A stretch of DNA of 15,493 bases, taken from NCBI GenBank assembly GCA_015654715.1, contig JAATGK010000244.1, positions 1-15,493 of the forward strand. The letters are read 5' to 3'. Source of the stretch: Alphaproteobacteria bacterium (GTDB taxonomy: Bacteria; Pseudomonadota; Alphaproteobacteria; Micropepsales; Micropepsaceae). Below the pieces are notes generated by a model. That model was given only the letters and a program-made list of their open reading frames with translations, was not told the origin of the DNA and made no database searches. Every line of letters begins with the position of its first letter. Position 1 is the stretch's first letter. A program made the position numbers and the translations under genes. Below, in pieces: positions 1 to 6,543 of this stretch.

Positions 1-354
1 GTCGCGCTGGGAAACCGAGTTCTCGCGCAAGAGTTTGATACCGCGAAAACGGAAAAAGACCCTTCGTTGCATGCCGAAATGAAGGCTCTCCGCGAGGCTT
101 GCCGGCTATTGGGAGACGACAACTTGTCTGGCGCCGTGTTGATTTCGACATGTGAGCCGTGCCCCATGTGCGCCGCCATGGCCGTATGGTCGAATGTCGG
201 CGCGATTGTTTATGGCGCGTCAATCGCAGAGACCGCCGCGCGAGGGCGGTCGCGCATTACGATTCCAGTCCGACAGATTCTGGACAGTTCCCCCGTACGC
301 ATTGAGCTGCATCCCGGAATTTTGAGAAATGAATGCCTCGCTCTTTACGACTGA
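1..354 (+). CDS. Nucleoside/guanine deaminase family protein, 5'-truncated by window edge
   Basis: The frame is open from base 1, so the true start lies outside the window. What is visible is the C-terminal catalytic part of a zinc-dependent cytidine/deoxycytidylate-deaminase-fold enzyme. The HAE motif (His at bases 70-72, followed by Ala-Glu) supplies one zinc ligand and the proton-shuttling Glu. The CEPCPMC segment (about bases 151-171) supplies the PCxxC cysteines. The sequence after it (VYGASIAETAARGRSRI) resembles COG0590 nucleoside deaminases, which include TadA and guanine deaminases. TadA usually has LEPCxMC rather than the TCEPCPMC seen here, so a free-base or nucleoside deaminase is slightly favoured over tRNA adenosine deaminase. 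The substrate is not certain. The gene converges on the SDR gene with a 19-bp gap and no visible terminator. Confidence 0.85.
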   Translation, partial: VALGNRVLAQEFDTAKTEKDPSLHAEMKALREACRLLGDDNLSGAVLISTCEPCPMCAAMAVWSNVGAIVYGASIAETAARGRSRITIPVRQILDSSPVRIELHPGILRNECLALYD

Positions 355-373
355 CCGGCCGCGCAGGCCTGCC

Positions 374-1096
374 TCAACCGGCGGGCAATTTCCATTCCCG
401 GTAATTCACCAATTCGCCGTTCTTCTCCCACTCCGGCGACAGCATTTCGACAATCAGCGGCGCGATGTCTTCCGGCGTCGGCAGCGTGACCGGGTCTTCG
501 CCCGGCATGGCGCGGGCGCGCATCGCGGTATGCGTGGCGCCGGGATTGAGGATGTTGACGCGCACGCCCGTCGCGGCGCATTCGGCGGCATAGGTCAGCG
601 CTAAGCTCTCCAGCGCCGCTTTGCTCATGGCGTAGCCGCCCCAGAACGCCCGCGGCTTGCGCGCCACGCTCGACGACACGAACAGCACCCGGCCCGCCTC
701 GGACGCCCGCAACAGCGGATCGAGCGAGCGGATCAGTCGGGCATTCGCGGTGATGTTCACTGCTACCAGTTCGTCGAGCAGCTTGGGATCGAGATGCGCC
801 AGCGGGCTGAGGGCGCCGAGCACCCCGGCGTTGGCGAAAAAGGCATCGAGCCGGCCCCAGCGTTCGAAAAGCGAAGCGCCAAGGCGATCCAGCGCCGTGA
901 AGTCCTTGAGATCGAGCGGCACCAGCGTCGCCGAGCCGCCCGCGGCGCGCACCAGATCATCGGTCTCTTCCAGACCACCGACGGTGCGAGCAACGAGAAC
1001 CACATGATGCCCGGCCGCCGCCAATGCCACCGCCGCCGCGCGTCCGATGCCGCGTGAGGCGCCGGTCACCAGCGCAATGCGCCCCGGCTCGGCCAC
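374..1096 (-). CDS. Short-chain dehydrogenase/reductase (SDR), classical type
   Basis: A 240-residue NAD(P)-dependent oxidoreductase with a Rossmann fold, of normal length for a classical SDR. The cofactor loop TGASRGIG is at residues 11-18 and the structural NAG at 89-91. The catalytic tetrad is Asn114, a Ser in the SSS at 141-143, Tyr155 and Lys159 (YAMSK). Arg37 after the second beta strand (VLVAR) suggests a preference for NADP(H), which is an inference. The start is GTG at 1096-1094, only 4 bases after the purF stop, so it is probably translated from the same mRNA as purF. Its place at the end of radA-cvpA-purF is common in Alphaproteobacteria, but its substrate cannot be told from the sequence. 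Confidence 0.9.
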   Translation of the reverse strand: MAEPGRIALVTGASRGIGRAAAVALAAAGHHVVLVARTVGGLEETDDLVRAAGGSATLVPLDLKDFTALDRLGASLFERWGRLDAFFANAGVLGALSPLAHLDPKLLDELVAVNITANARLIRSLDPLLRASEAGRVLFVSSSVARKPRAFWGGYAMSKAALESLALTYAAECAATGVRVNILNPGATHTAMRARAMPGEDPVTLPTPEDIAPLIVEMLSPEWEKNGELVNYREWKLPAG

Positions 1097-1100
1097 CGCT

Positions 1101-2567
1101 TCAGGCTACTTCGGCGAGAAAGGAAAGCTGGCTGTCCTTGCTGGCGTCGGCATCGGTCATAGGAATCGGATAATCGCCGGAGAAGCAGGCGTCGCAGAAC
1201 TTCGGCGCCTTGGGATCGCGGCGCTCTTCGCCGACGGCGCGGTACAGCCCGTCCATGGTGATGAAGGCGAGGCTGTCGACGCCGATGAACTTGGCCATCT
1301 CCTCGACGTTCATCTCATGCGCCAAGAGCGCGTGCTCGTTGGGCGTATCGACGCCGTAGAAACAAGAATGCCGGGTCGGCGGACTGGCGACGCGGAAATG
1401 CACTTCCGAAGCGCCCGCATCGCGCACCATCTGCACGATCTTCTTCGAGGTGGTGCCGCGGACGATGGAATCGTCGATCAGGACGACGCGCTTGCCGGTC
1501 AAAGTGGCGCGATTGGGATTGTGCTTGCGGCGAACGCCGAGGTGGCGAATGCCGTCGGTCGGCTCGATGAAAGTGCGCCCGACATAATGGTTGCGGATGA
1601 TGCCGAGTTCGAACGGAATGCCGCTCGCCTGCGAATAGCCGAGCGCCGCCGGCACGCCGGAATCGGGCACCGGCACGATGAGATCGGCCGCCACCGGCGC
1701 TTCCTTGGCGAGCTGTTCGCCGATCGCCTTGCGCGCCTGATAGACGTTGCGCCCTTCCATCATCGAATCCGGCCGGGCGAAATAGATGTATTCGAAAATG
1801 CAGAAGCGCGGCTTCTGCTTGGCGAAGGGATGGAAGCTTTCCACGCCGTCTTTGGTGAAGACGACGACTTCGCCGGGCTCGACGTCGCGCACGAAATCGG
1901 CGCCGAGGATGTCGAGGGCGCAAGTCTCGGAGGCGAAGATCGGGGCGCCGTCGAGCATGCCGAGCACCAGCGGGCGCACGCCCCACGGATCGCGCACGCC
2001 GATCAGCTTCTTGGCGGTGAGCGCCACCAGCGAATAGGCCCCTTCCACCTGCTTCAGCGCATCTATCAGTTTCTCGACGATCGGCCCCCTGCGGCTGCGC
2101 GCCGCCAGATGGATGATCACTTCGGTGTCGGAGGTCGACTGGAAGATGGCGCCTTCCTGCACCAGCTTGGTGCGGAGCGCGTAGGCGTTGGTGAGATTGC
2201 CGTTGTGGGCGATGGCGACGCCGCCGCCGGTCAAATCCGCAAACAGCGGCTGGATATTGCGCACCGCCGAGCCGCCCGCCGTCGAATAGCGGTTATGGCC
2301 GATGGCGTAGTCGCCTTTGAGATTGGCGGTGTGGGCGCTGTTCTTGCCGAAAATATCGCCGACCAAGCCGGGATGGCGCTCGGCGATGAACTGGCCGTGC
2401 TCGTAGGTGACGATGCCCGCCGCCTCTTGGCCCCGGTGCTGCAAGGCGTGCAGACCGAGGACGGTCAGCGCCCCGGCGCCGTGATGGCCGAAGATTCCGA
2501 AAACGCCGCATTCCTCGTGCAGCGAGTCCGCAGTCTCGCTGGCAATAGGATCGGTCAGCCCGCTCAT
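1101..2567 (-). CDS. purF: Amidophosphoribosyltransferase (glutamine PRPP amidotransferase)
   Basis: First committed step of de novo purine synthesis: PRPP plus glutamine gives 5-phosphoribosylamine, glutamate and pyrophosphate, in the cytoplasm. Length is 488 residues. The N-terminal 19 residues look like a cleaved propeptide that exposes the nucleophile Cys20 (EE/CGVFGIFG). The Ntn glutaminase domain carries HNRYSTAG at 91-98 and HNGNLTN at 121-127. The phosphoribosyltransferase domain has the PRPP loop VVLIDDSIVRGTT at 361-373. Cys256, Cys402, Cys458 and Cys461 match the ligands of the [4Fe-4S] cluster of the Bacillus-type enzyme, so this is the iron-sulphur, oxygen-sensitive form. The ATG overlaps the cvpA stop (ATGA), which implies translational coupling. 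The SDR gene follows after 4 bases. Confidence 0.98.
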   Translation of the reverse strand: MSGLTDPIASETADSLHEECGVFGIFGHHGAGALTVLGLHALQHRGQEAAGIVTYEHGQFIAERHPGLVGDIFGKNSAHTANLKGDYAIGHNRYSTAGGSAVRNIQPLFADLTGGGVAIAHNGNLTNAYALRTKLVQEGAIFQSTSDTEVIIHLAARSRRGPIVEKLIDALKQVEGAYSLVALTAKKLIGVRDPWGVRPLVLGMLDGAPIFASETCALDILGADFVRDVEPGEVVVFTKDGVESFHPFAKQKPRFCIFEYIYFARPDSMMEGRNVYQARKAIGEQLAKEAPVAADLIVPVPDSGVPAALGYSQASGIPFELGIIRNHYVGRTFIEPTDGIRHLGVRRKHNPNRATLTGKRVVLIDDSIVRGTTSKKIVQMVRDAGASEVHFRVASPPTRHSCFYGVDTPNEHALLAHEMNVEEMAKFIGVDSLAFITMDGLYRAVGEERRDPKAPKFCDACFSGDYPIPMTDADASKDSQLSFLAEVA

Positions 2568-3301
2568 GGCTTGCTGCTCTTGTCGCTGATGTTTGTTTCG
2601 ATGAGCTTGTCTAGCGCTTGCCGGTCCTTGGCGCCATAGGCCTTCTTGGCATGTTTGGCCGCTTTCGGCTTGGACGGCCGGATAGGCTCGGCTTCGGCCG
2701 GTTTTTGGACCGGTTTGGCCTCGGGTTTGGGCGACGCCGTGTCGTTATCTTTGAGCTTTTCGGCGATCGGATCGGCCGAATCATCGGAATCTGTCCGGGT
2801 TTCCTTGGGCACGCGGACATCCTGGTTGGGAATCAGCGAGGAAACGATCTCGGCCGACGCATGAATCTCTGGGTACAACCTTGCGTTGACAAGCCAGCCG
2901 GGAGTGGTGTTCGGCGCATACATGACGAACACGAGGTAGGCGATGCCGACGATGGCGACGCCCCGAAGGATGCCGAAACCGGTTCCGAGCACGCTATCGA
3001 GCGTGCCGACTTGCGTTTTTTTGACGTTCTGGGAGATGCGCGAGGACGCAAACTGCAGCGGGATCAAGACAATCAGGAACACCAGGACATAGCCGGCGGC
3101 TTGGCCCAGCCACTGCGGCTTCATCATGTCCTGCATCCACCACGCCACCCACGGGCCGAAATAAAGCGTGGCATAAGCGGCGGCAATCCAGCCGAACACG
3201 GCCAGCGACTCGGATACGAGTCCGCGATAGGTCGCGTAGGCGGCCGATGCGATGACAATCAGCACCACCACCAAATCGAGGAATTGGAACGCAAAGCTCA
3301 T
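2564..3301 (-). CDS. cvpA: CvpA family inner-membrane protein
   Basis: A 245-residue membrane protein. Four hydrophobic segments are visible at about residues 7-25, 30-52, 67-86 and 103-128. A soluble tail of about 110 residues follows, rich in Pro, Lys, Glu and Asp (about 165-230), and is probably disordered and cytoplasmic. CvpA was named for colicin V production in E. coli, where it also precedes purF. Its general role is linked to envelope homeostasis and is not well defined. The family core is about 160 residues, so the charged tail is an extension of a kind seen in other Alphaproteobacteria. It ends in a 4-bp overlap with purF and starts 47 bases after the radA stop, so it belongs in the radA-cvpA-purF-SDR operon. 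Confidence 0.92.
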   Translation of the reverse strand: MSFAFQFLDLVVVLIVIASAAYATYRGLVSESLAVFGWIAAAYATLYFGPWVAWWMQDMMKPQWLGQAAGYVLVFLIVLIPLQFASSRISQNVKKTQVGTLDSVLGTGFGILRGVAIVGIAYLVFVMYAPNTTPGWLVNARLYPEIHASAEIVSSLIPNQDVRVPKETRTDSDDSADPIAEKLKDNDTASPKPEAKPVQKPAEAEPIRPSKPKAAKHAKKAYGAKDRQALDKLIETNISDKSSKP

Positions 3302-3348
3302 GGTTCAATTCTACTGCAAGCTGCGATTCGAAGAAATGCGGCGGCAGA

Positions 3349-4722
3349 TTACTTGTACGCCGCCCCGGCGCTGGCAACGGCGATCAGATCGCCGACGTCC
3401 TTGACCGGCCTTAGCGTCAGCCCCGGCACGTCGGCTTTGGTATCCTTAGGGACAACGGCCGCCGTAAAGCCCAGTTTCGCGGCTTCTTTGAGGCGGAGTT
3501 CGCCTTGCGGCGTCGGGCGGATGTCGCCGGTCAGGCTGATCTCGCCGAAAAACACCGTGTCGCGCGGCAACGGCGTCCCGGCGAAAGAGGAAATCAATGC
3601 CGCCGCTGCGGCAAGATCGGCCGCCGGTTCGCCGACCTTCAGGCCGCCCGCCACATTCAGATAGACGTCCTGAGCGCTGACCCCGACGCCGCCGCGCGAA
3701 TCGAGCACGGCAAGAATCATCGCCAGCCGCCCGGCATCCCAGCCGACCACCGCGCGCCGCGGCGTGCCGTAACTGGGCTGAGCGACGAGGGCCTGCACTT
3801 CCACCAGCAAAGGCCGCGTGCCTTCGATACCGGCGAACACCGCCGTGCCGGGCGCCACCGAATTGCGGTCGCCGAGAAACAGCGCCGAGGGATTGGCCAC
3901 TTCGGCGAGGCCCTTGCCGGTCATTTCGAAGACGCCGATTTCGTCGGTCGGGCCGAAACGGTTTTTGACGGCGCGCAAAATACGAAATTGATGGCCGCGC
4001 TCGCCTTCGAAATAGAGCACCGCATCGACCAAGTGTTCCACTGCCTTAGGTCCGGCAATCTGGCCGTCCTTGGTGACATGACCGACCAGGATCAGCCCGG
4101 CGCCGGAGGCTTTGGCGTAGCGCACCAGATCGAGCGAGGCGGTGCGGACCTGCGCGATGGTGCCGGGAGCCGCTTCCAGCGTGCCGGTCCACAAGGTCTG
4201 GATCGAGTCGATGGCGATCATGCCGGGCGGCTCGCGCTGCTCCAGCGTCGCCAGAATGTCCTCCACGCAGGTCGCCGAACCGAGCGCCACCGGGCTCTCC
4301 GACAAGCCCATGCGGGTGGCGCGCGAGCGCACCTGCGGCATCGACTCTTCGCCCGAGATATAGACGGCGGTGCCGCCCGAGCGCGCGTAAGCCGCCAGCG
4401 CCTGCAGGATGATGGTCGACTTGCCGACGCCGGGATCGCCGCCGACAAGCAGCGCACAGCCGGGCACCATGCCGCCGCCGCAGACACGGTCGAATTCGTT
4501 GATGCCGGTGACCCGGCGCGCCGGCTCGACGTCTTCGGTTTTCAAATCTTCGAGGGTGAAAGCCCGGCCGCGCTGGCGCTTTTGCGCCGTGGACCCCAGC
4601 GGCGGCGGCGCCGCTTCCTCGGTGATGGTGTTCCAGCCGCCGCACGCATCGCACTTGCCCGACCATTTGTTATGGACGGCACCGCAGGACTGACAAACGA
4701 AAGACGCGGATGTTTTGGCCAA
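3349..4722 (-). CDS. radA: DNA repair protein RadA (Sms)
   Basis: A 457-residue RecA-like ATPase that promotes branch migration and processing of recombination intermediates. The N-terminal zinc finger has Cys10, Cys13, Cys24 and Cys27. Walker A is GGDPGVGKST at 94-103 and Walker B IAIDSIQT at about 169-176. The RadA-specific KNRFG motif is at 253-257. The C-terminal Lon-protease-like domain covers about 300-457. Length and domain order are standard for the family. The start is TTG at 4722-4720. An in-frame TGA lies directly before it and the protein begins M-A-K-T with the zinc finger close behind, as in other RadA proteins, so no longer or clearly better start exists. That TGA is the stop of the upstream DUF559 gene. 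The ribosome-binding site lies in the adjoining palindromic repeat. Confidence 0.97.
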   Translation of the reverse strand: MAKTSASFVCQSCGAVHNKWSGKCDACGGWNTITEEAAPPPLGSTAQKRQRGRAFTLEDLKTEDVEPARRVTGINEFDRVCGGGMVPGCALLVGGDPGVGKSTIILQALAAYARSGGTAVYISGEESMPQVRSRATRMGLSESPVALGSATCVEDILATLEQREPPGMIAIDSIQTLWTGTLEAAPGTIAQVRTASLDLVRYAKASGAGLILVGHVTKDGQIAGPKAVEHLVDAVLYFEGERGHQFRILRAVKNRFGPTDEIGVFEMTGKGLAEVANPSALFLGDRNSVAPGTAVFAGIEGTRPLLVEVQALVAQPSYGTPRRAVVGWDAGRLAMILAVLDSRGGVGVSAQDVYLNVAGGLKVGEPAADLAAAAALISSFAGTPLPRDTVFFGEISLTGDIRPTPQGELRLKEAAKLGFTAAVVPKDTKADVPGLTLRPVKDVGDLIAVASAGAAYK

Positions 4723-4740
4723 TCAACCACCCTCCCCTTG
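4720..4740 (-). promoter_or_regulatory. Ribosome-binding site of radA, located inside a palindromic repeat
   Basis: On the minus strand the outer end of repeat copy A reads AAGGGGAGGG. It is followed by 7 bases (TGGTTGA) and the TTG start of radA. The purine run matches the anti-Shine-Dalgarno sequence well and the spacing is right. The same bases form one arm of the first repeat hairpin, so folding of the repeat RNA could hide or expose the site. That regulatory idea is an inference. Confidence 0.6.
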
Positions 4741-5163
4741 AGGGAGGGTCGGAAAATCGTTGCGAAGCGGCGATTTTACGGGGAGGGGTATGTCGTGCCG
4801 TCCGCAATGATGCACGATTCCCTCCACGATCCGTACCGGTTCTTTGAACACGTCAGCGTTGGGAAAACGCAGAACCCGGTAGCCGCGTTCTACCAGCCAG
4901 CGCGTTCGGTTTTCGTCATAATCGACGGCCTTTTTCGCACCGTGTTGATCGCCATCCAATTCGACGACCAACTTCGCCGACGGGCAGAAGAAGTCGACGA
5001 TGTATGGTCCGATGGGCTGTTGGCGGCGGAATTTCAACCCTGCGACCTGCCGGGAACGCAGAGCCGCCCACAATCGCCGTTCGGCATCGGTCATGTCTTC
5101 GCGCAAATGCGCCGCGAAGCCCGTCTTCAGATTCTGCCGCCGGAGCCTGCTCGGAAACGTCAC
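4723..5163 (-). CDS. DUF559-family endonuclease domain protein
   Basis: A 146-residue protein of the DUF559 family, which has a restriction-endonuclease-like (Vsr-like) fold. Family features are LRxxMTDAERRLWAALRSRQ (about 20-39), LKFRRQQPIGPYIVDFFC (43-60) with Asp57, VVELDGDQH (66-74) with Glu68, Asp70 and His74, and ERGYRVLRFPNADV (92-105). The acidic residues are likely metal ligands. The start is GTG at 5163-5161, which is also the end of repeat copy B. A purine run (GGGAAGGGG) in that repeat lies 6 bases upstream. Residues 123-146 (from HDIPLP to QGEGG) are encoded entirely by repeat copy A, and the stop abuts the TTG of radA. The tail is therefore probably not part of the catalytic domain. 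No methylase or helicase partner is near. The biological role of the family is unknown. ATG at 5094 is a possible later start but would cut conserved residues. Confidence 0.85.
   Translation of the reverse strand: MTFPSRLRRQNLKTGFAAHLREDMTDAERRLWAALRSRQVAGLKFRRQQPIGPYIVDFFCPSAKLVVELDGDQHGAKKAVDYDENRTRWLVERGYRVLRFPNADVFKEPVRIVEGIVHHCGRHDIPLPVKSPLRNDFPTLPQGEGG
4730..4797 (+). repeat. Palindromic repeat, copy A (plus orientation)
   Basis: A 68-bp unit. It opens with CCCTCCCCTTGAGGGAGGG, a hairpin with a 7-bp GC-rich stem. A second stem follows (AAAATCG paired with CGATTTT, loop in between), and the unit closes with GGGGAGGGGTATGTCGTG. Its inner end points towards the DUF559 gene and it encodes the last 24 codons of that gene. 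Its outer end carries the ribosome-binding site of radA. It forms an inverted pair with copy B. Confidence 0.9.
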
Positions 5164-5221
5164 GACATACCCCTTCCCGAAATTCGCTGACGCAAATTTC
5201 GACCCTCCCTCAAGGGGAGGG
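5161..5221 (-). repeat. Palindromic repeat, copy B (minus orientation)
   Basis: A 61-bp unit with the same layout as copy A on the opposite strand: outer stem, second stem (CGAAATTTGC against GCGAATTTCG), then GGGAAGGGGTATGTCGTG. The final GTG of the unit is the start codon of the DUF559 gene and the preceding purine run is its ribosome-binding site. Copies A and B face each other and enclose only that gene. Confidence 0.9.
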
Positions 5222-5274
5222 TGAGATTTTTCGTCAACGAGACGGTTTCAGCCATTGCAGAGCCAATTCGTTTA

Positions 5275-5334
5275 CCCTCCCCTTGAGGGAGGGTCGGAAA
5301 CGCCGGAGGCGTTTACGGGGAGGGGTATGTCGTG
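5275..5334 (+). repeat. Palindromic repeat, copy C (solo, plus orientation)
   Basis: A 60-bp unit. The outer stem is identical to copy A. The second stem is AAACGCC paired with GGCGTTT around a GGA loop, and the end is GGGGAGGGGTATGTCGTG. It lies 53 bp beyond copy B, back to back with it, and about 56 bp before the start of the small membrane-protein gene. It has no inverted partner close by. Confidence 0.9.
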
Positions 5335-5390
5335 TTTTGCGCGAACCATGAATCGACCATAGCATAGCCAGGGAACAAAAGGGAAACGGC

Positions 5391-5648
5391 ATGGACGCTC
5401 TGACGCTCTTCGGGCTGTTTGCGGTGACGGCAATGCTGGTCACGTACGCCCTCGAAAAACGCAGCCCCTGGTTCGTGCTGGCGTTTGCGCTGTCGTGCTG
5501 GCTGGGATCGGTCTACGGCTTTCTGCAAGGCGCTTGGCCGTTCGGACTTGTGGAAGCGATTTGGGGCGCGGTCGCAGTGCGAAGATGGTGGAGCATTGCC
5601 CCAATCCGTCAGGACGAGAGCAGCGGGCAGTCAAAATCCTCATCCTGA
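5391..5648 (+). CDS. Small conserved membrane protein
   Basis: An 85-residue protein with two or three hydrophobic stretches at about residues 4-20, 26-45 and 47-64, ending in a polar tail. The core, with ALEKRSPWFVLAFA and YGFLQGAWPFGLVEAIWG, resembles small uncharacterised membrane proteins I recognise from other Alphaproteobacteria. No function is known to me. A ribosome-binding site (AAAGGGAAA) lies about 5 bases before the ATG at 5391. The last codons and the TGA at 5646-5648 fall inside a different palindromic repeat (5638-5720), so the SSGQSKSSS-like tail may be altered by that insertion. It is transcribed opposite to the DUF559-radA genes. Confidence 0.75.
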   Translation: MDALTLFGLFAVTAMLVTYALEKRSPWFVLAFALSCWLGSVYGFLQGAWPFGLVEAIWGAVAVRRWWSIAPIRQDESSGQSKSSS

Positions 5649-5720
5649 GGAGACCTTTGGCCCTCCCCTTCGAAACGCGCCCCCCTCACGGTGAGGGCCA
5701 AAGGGCGTCTCGAAGGATGA
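5638..5720. repeat. Second palindromic repeat type (CATCCTGAGG...CGAAGGATGA)
   Basis: Nested inverted repeats. TCATCCT (5640-5646) pairs with AGGATGA (5714-5720). CTTTGGCCCTC (5655-5665) pairs with GAGGGCCAAAG (5693-5703). CTCAC (5685-5689) pairs with GTGAG (5691-5695). The outer part (CCTCATCCTGAGGAG with GTCTCGAAGGATGA) resembles a palindrome I recognise as dispersed in Bradyrhizobium-like and other alphaproteobacterial genomes. It holds the stop codon of the small membrane-protein gene. It is unrelated in sequence to copies A-D. Confidence 0.7.
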
Positions 5721-5999
5721 CCCCGTTCGAACACGCGCTACTCAAGGCTTCCTCATTACGGCGTGACTGAAGGCAAAACCGGAACCCGGTCCTTCCTTCG
5801 TTTGATGCACAAACGATGGTTCGCGATGTCCGGTGTTGCGTTGCAGATTTGCCGTTCGGCGGCACCCTGCGACATTGGTGCATATCGCGGCGGCTTTGTT
5901 CGGCCCGGCGGCGGCTTAGGTGGTTAACGGCGATCCTATTATAGGATTTTTTTGCTACAACTCTCTTGAAACCTCGCCGCCCATCACTACCTCCAGTCT
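5721..5999. other. Non-coding stretch before the first two-gene module
   Basis: I see no supportable gene here. It holds a 6-bp hairpin (CGTTTG at 5799-5804 with CAAACG at 5810-5815), the 10-mer TGGTTAACGG at 5921-5930, and an AT-rich palindrome followed by seven Ts at 5933-5953. A promoter for the gene at 6000 should lie here, but no convincing -35/-10 pair stands out. Confidence 0.5.
5933..5953 (+). terminator. Possible intrinsic terminator or AT-rich operator
   Basis: ATCCTA-TTA-TAGGAT (5933-5947) is a perfect 6-bp inverted repeat with a 3-base loop, and the T-run extends from 5947 to 5953. The stem has only two G-C pairs per arm, which is weak for a terminator in a GC-rich genome. It lies 285 bp after the small membrane-protein stop and 47 bp before the next start. 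It could equally be an operator or part of a promoter. Confidence 0.35.
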
Positions 6000-6353
6000 A
6001 TGAAGGCTGCAGACACTCCCGCCGCAGGCTCAAGTGCGCCTGCGCTGCAATTGCAGAATGAAATCCGCCGTCTGGTCGGCACGTCGCTGCCGCATCTGGC
6101 GCAAGGCAGCGCGTTGATCGCGCGCTGTCGGGATTTGCAGGCGCGCAACCCTCACGATACGCGGATGCTATGGCTCACCGCGCGGGTCATCACGGCGGAT
6201 TCCATCCTCGGCAAGCAACTGGCCAAGGTCCTCGCGCCGCCGCGACGCAAGGCGAAAAGAAAACGCCGTCAAAGCGTTGACGCCAAAATTGCGGAATTGA
6301 ATTCACATTTTGCGAATTTTGACACGGGGGGCGGCCCCAAGGTCAGCAAATGA
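6000..6353 (+). CDS. Hypothetical protein, first gene of two-gene module 1
   Basis: A 117-residue soluble protein that I do not recognise by name. It is probably helical in the middle (residues about 15-78) with a very basic stretch PRRKAKRKRR at about 81-90. The segment ARVITADSILGKQLAKVLA aligns with SRMINANARLGKAIGYLA in the gene at 13950-14540, sharing the LGK core and several flanking residues. I therefore treat the two as distant paralogues. The next gene starts inside its stop codon (ATGA at 6350-6353), so the pair is translationally coupled. No good ribosome-binding site precedes the ATG at 6000, so the start is less certain than the frame. Confidence 0.65.
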   Translation: MKAADTPAAGSSAPALQLQNEIRRLVGTSLPHLAQGSALIARCRDLQARNPHDTRMLWLTARVITADSILGKQLAKVLAPPRRKAKRKRRQSVDAKIAELNSHFANFDTGGGPKVSK

Positions 6354-6543
6354 GAAAACGCGTTCTCATCCCACCCGCTTTACGTTCGCCGCGCCGAACT
6401 GGCCGTCGCCGCGGTGCGCCACCCGGCAATCGCAATGCCTATAAGCATGGCAAATACACCCGCGAGCGCCGCACGCTTTACGCCGACATCCGCACCTATG
6501 TCCACCAAACCCGTGCGCTGACGGAAGCGCTTGCACTTTCTTA
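6350..6543 (+). CDS. Basic GNRNAxKHG-motif small protein, module 1; 3' end overrun by a repeat
   Basis: The supported part is about 64 residues, very rich in Arg and Lys, with RRRGAPPGNRNAYKHGKYTRERR at about residues 18-40. The GNRNAxKHG motif is shared with the protein starting at 13972. Similar motifs occur at the N-termini of many small phage and bacterial proteins, some annotated as terminase small subunits, but function is unknown here. AAGG about 8 bases before the ATG is a plausible ribosome-binding site. The frame has no stop where the gene should end. It runs into repeat copy D1 at 6544 and stays open to 8320, antisense to mlaF and mlaE, which I do not believe is coding. The native stop was probably lost when the repeat inserted, so the true product may carry a repeat-encoded tail. 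The given end marks the repeat boundary, not a stop codon. Confidence 0.5.

Noticed and set aside
1047..2639. 530-codon open frame antisense to purF
   Set aside because: purF is certain on the other strand. Long antisense frames are common in GC-rich DNA with G/C third positions, and the translation has no family features.
4723..5163. DUF559 gene considered as part of a restriction-modification system
   Set aside because: No methyltransferase, specificity or helicase gene is near, and small stand-alone DUF559 genes are common.
2618..5190. Long plus-strand frames (2618-3664 and 3505-5190) antisense to cvpA, radA and the DUF559 gene
   Set aside because: Shadow frames of recognised genes with low-complexity Arg/His/Gly/Ala-rich translations.
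5391..5770. Other plus-strand frames overlapping the small membrane protein (5485-5694, 5495-5770)
   Set aside because: They are in other frames of the membrane-protein gene and run into the palindromic repeat. Their translations are Arg/Pro-rich shadows.
6000..6543. Two-gene module considered as a toxin-antitoxin pair
   Set aside because: The overlap and small sizes fit, but neither protein shows a known toxin or antitoxin domain. I leave the function open.
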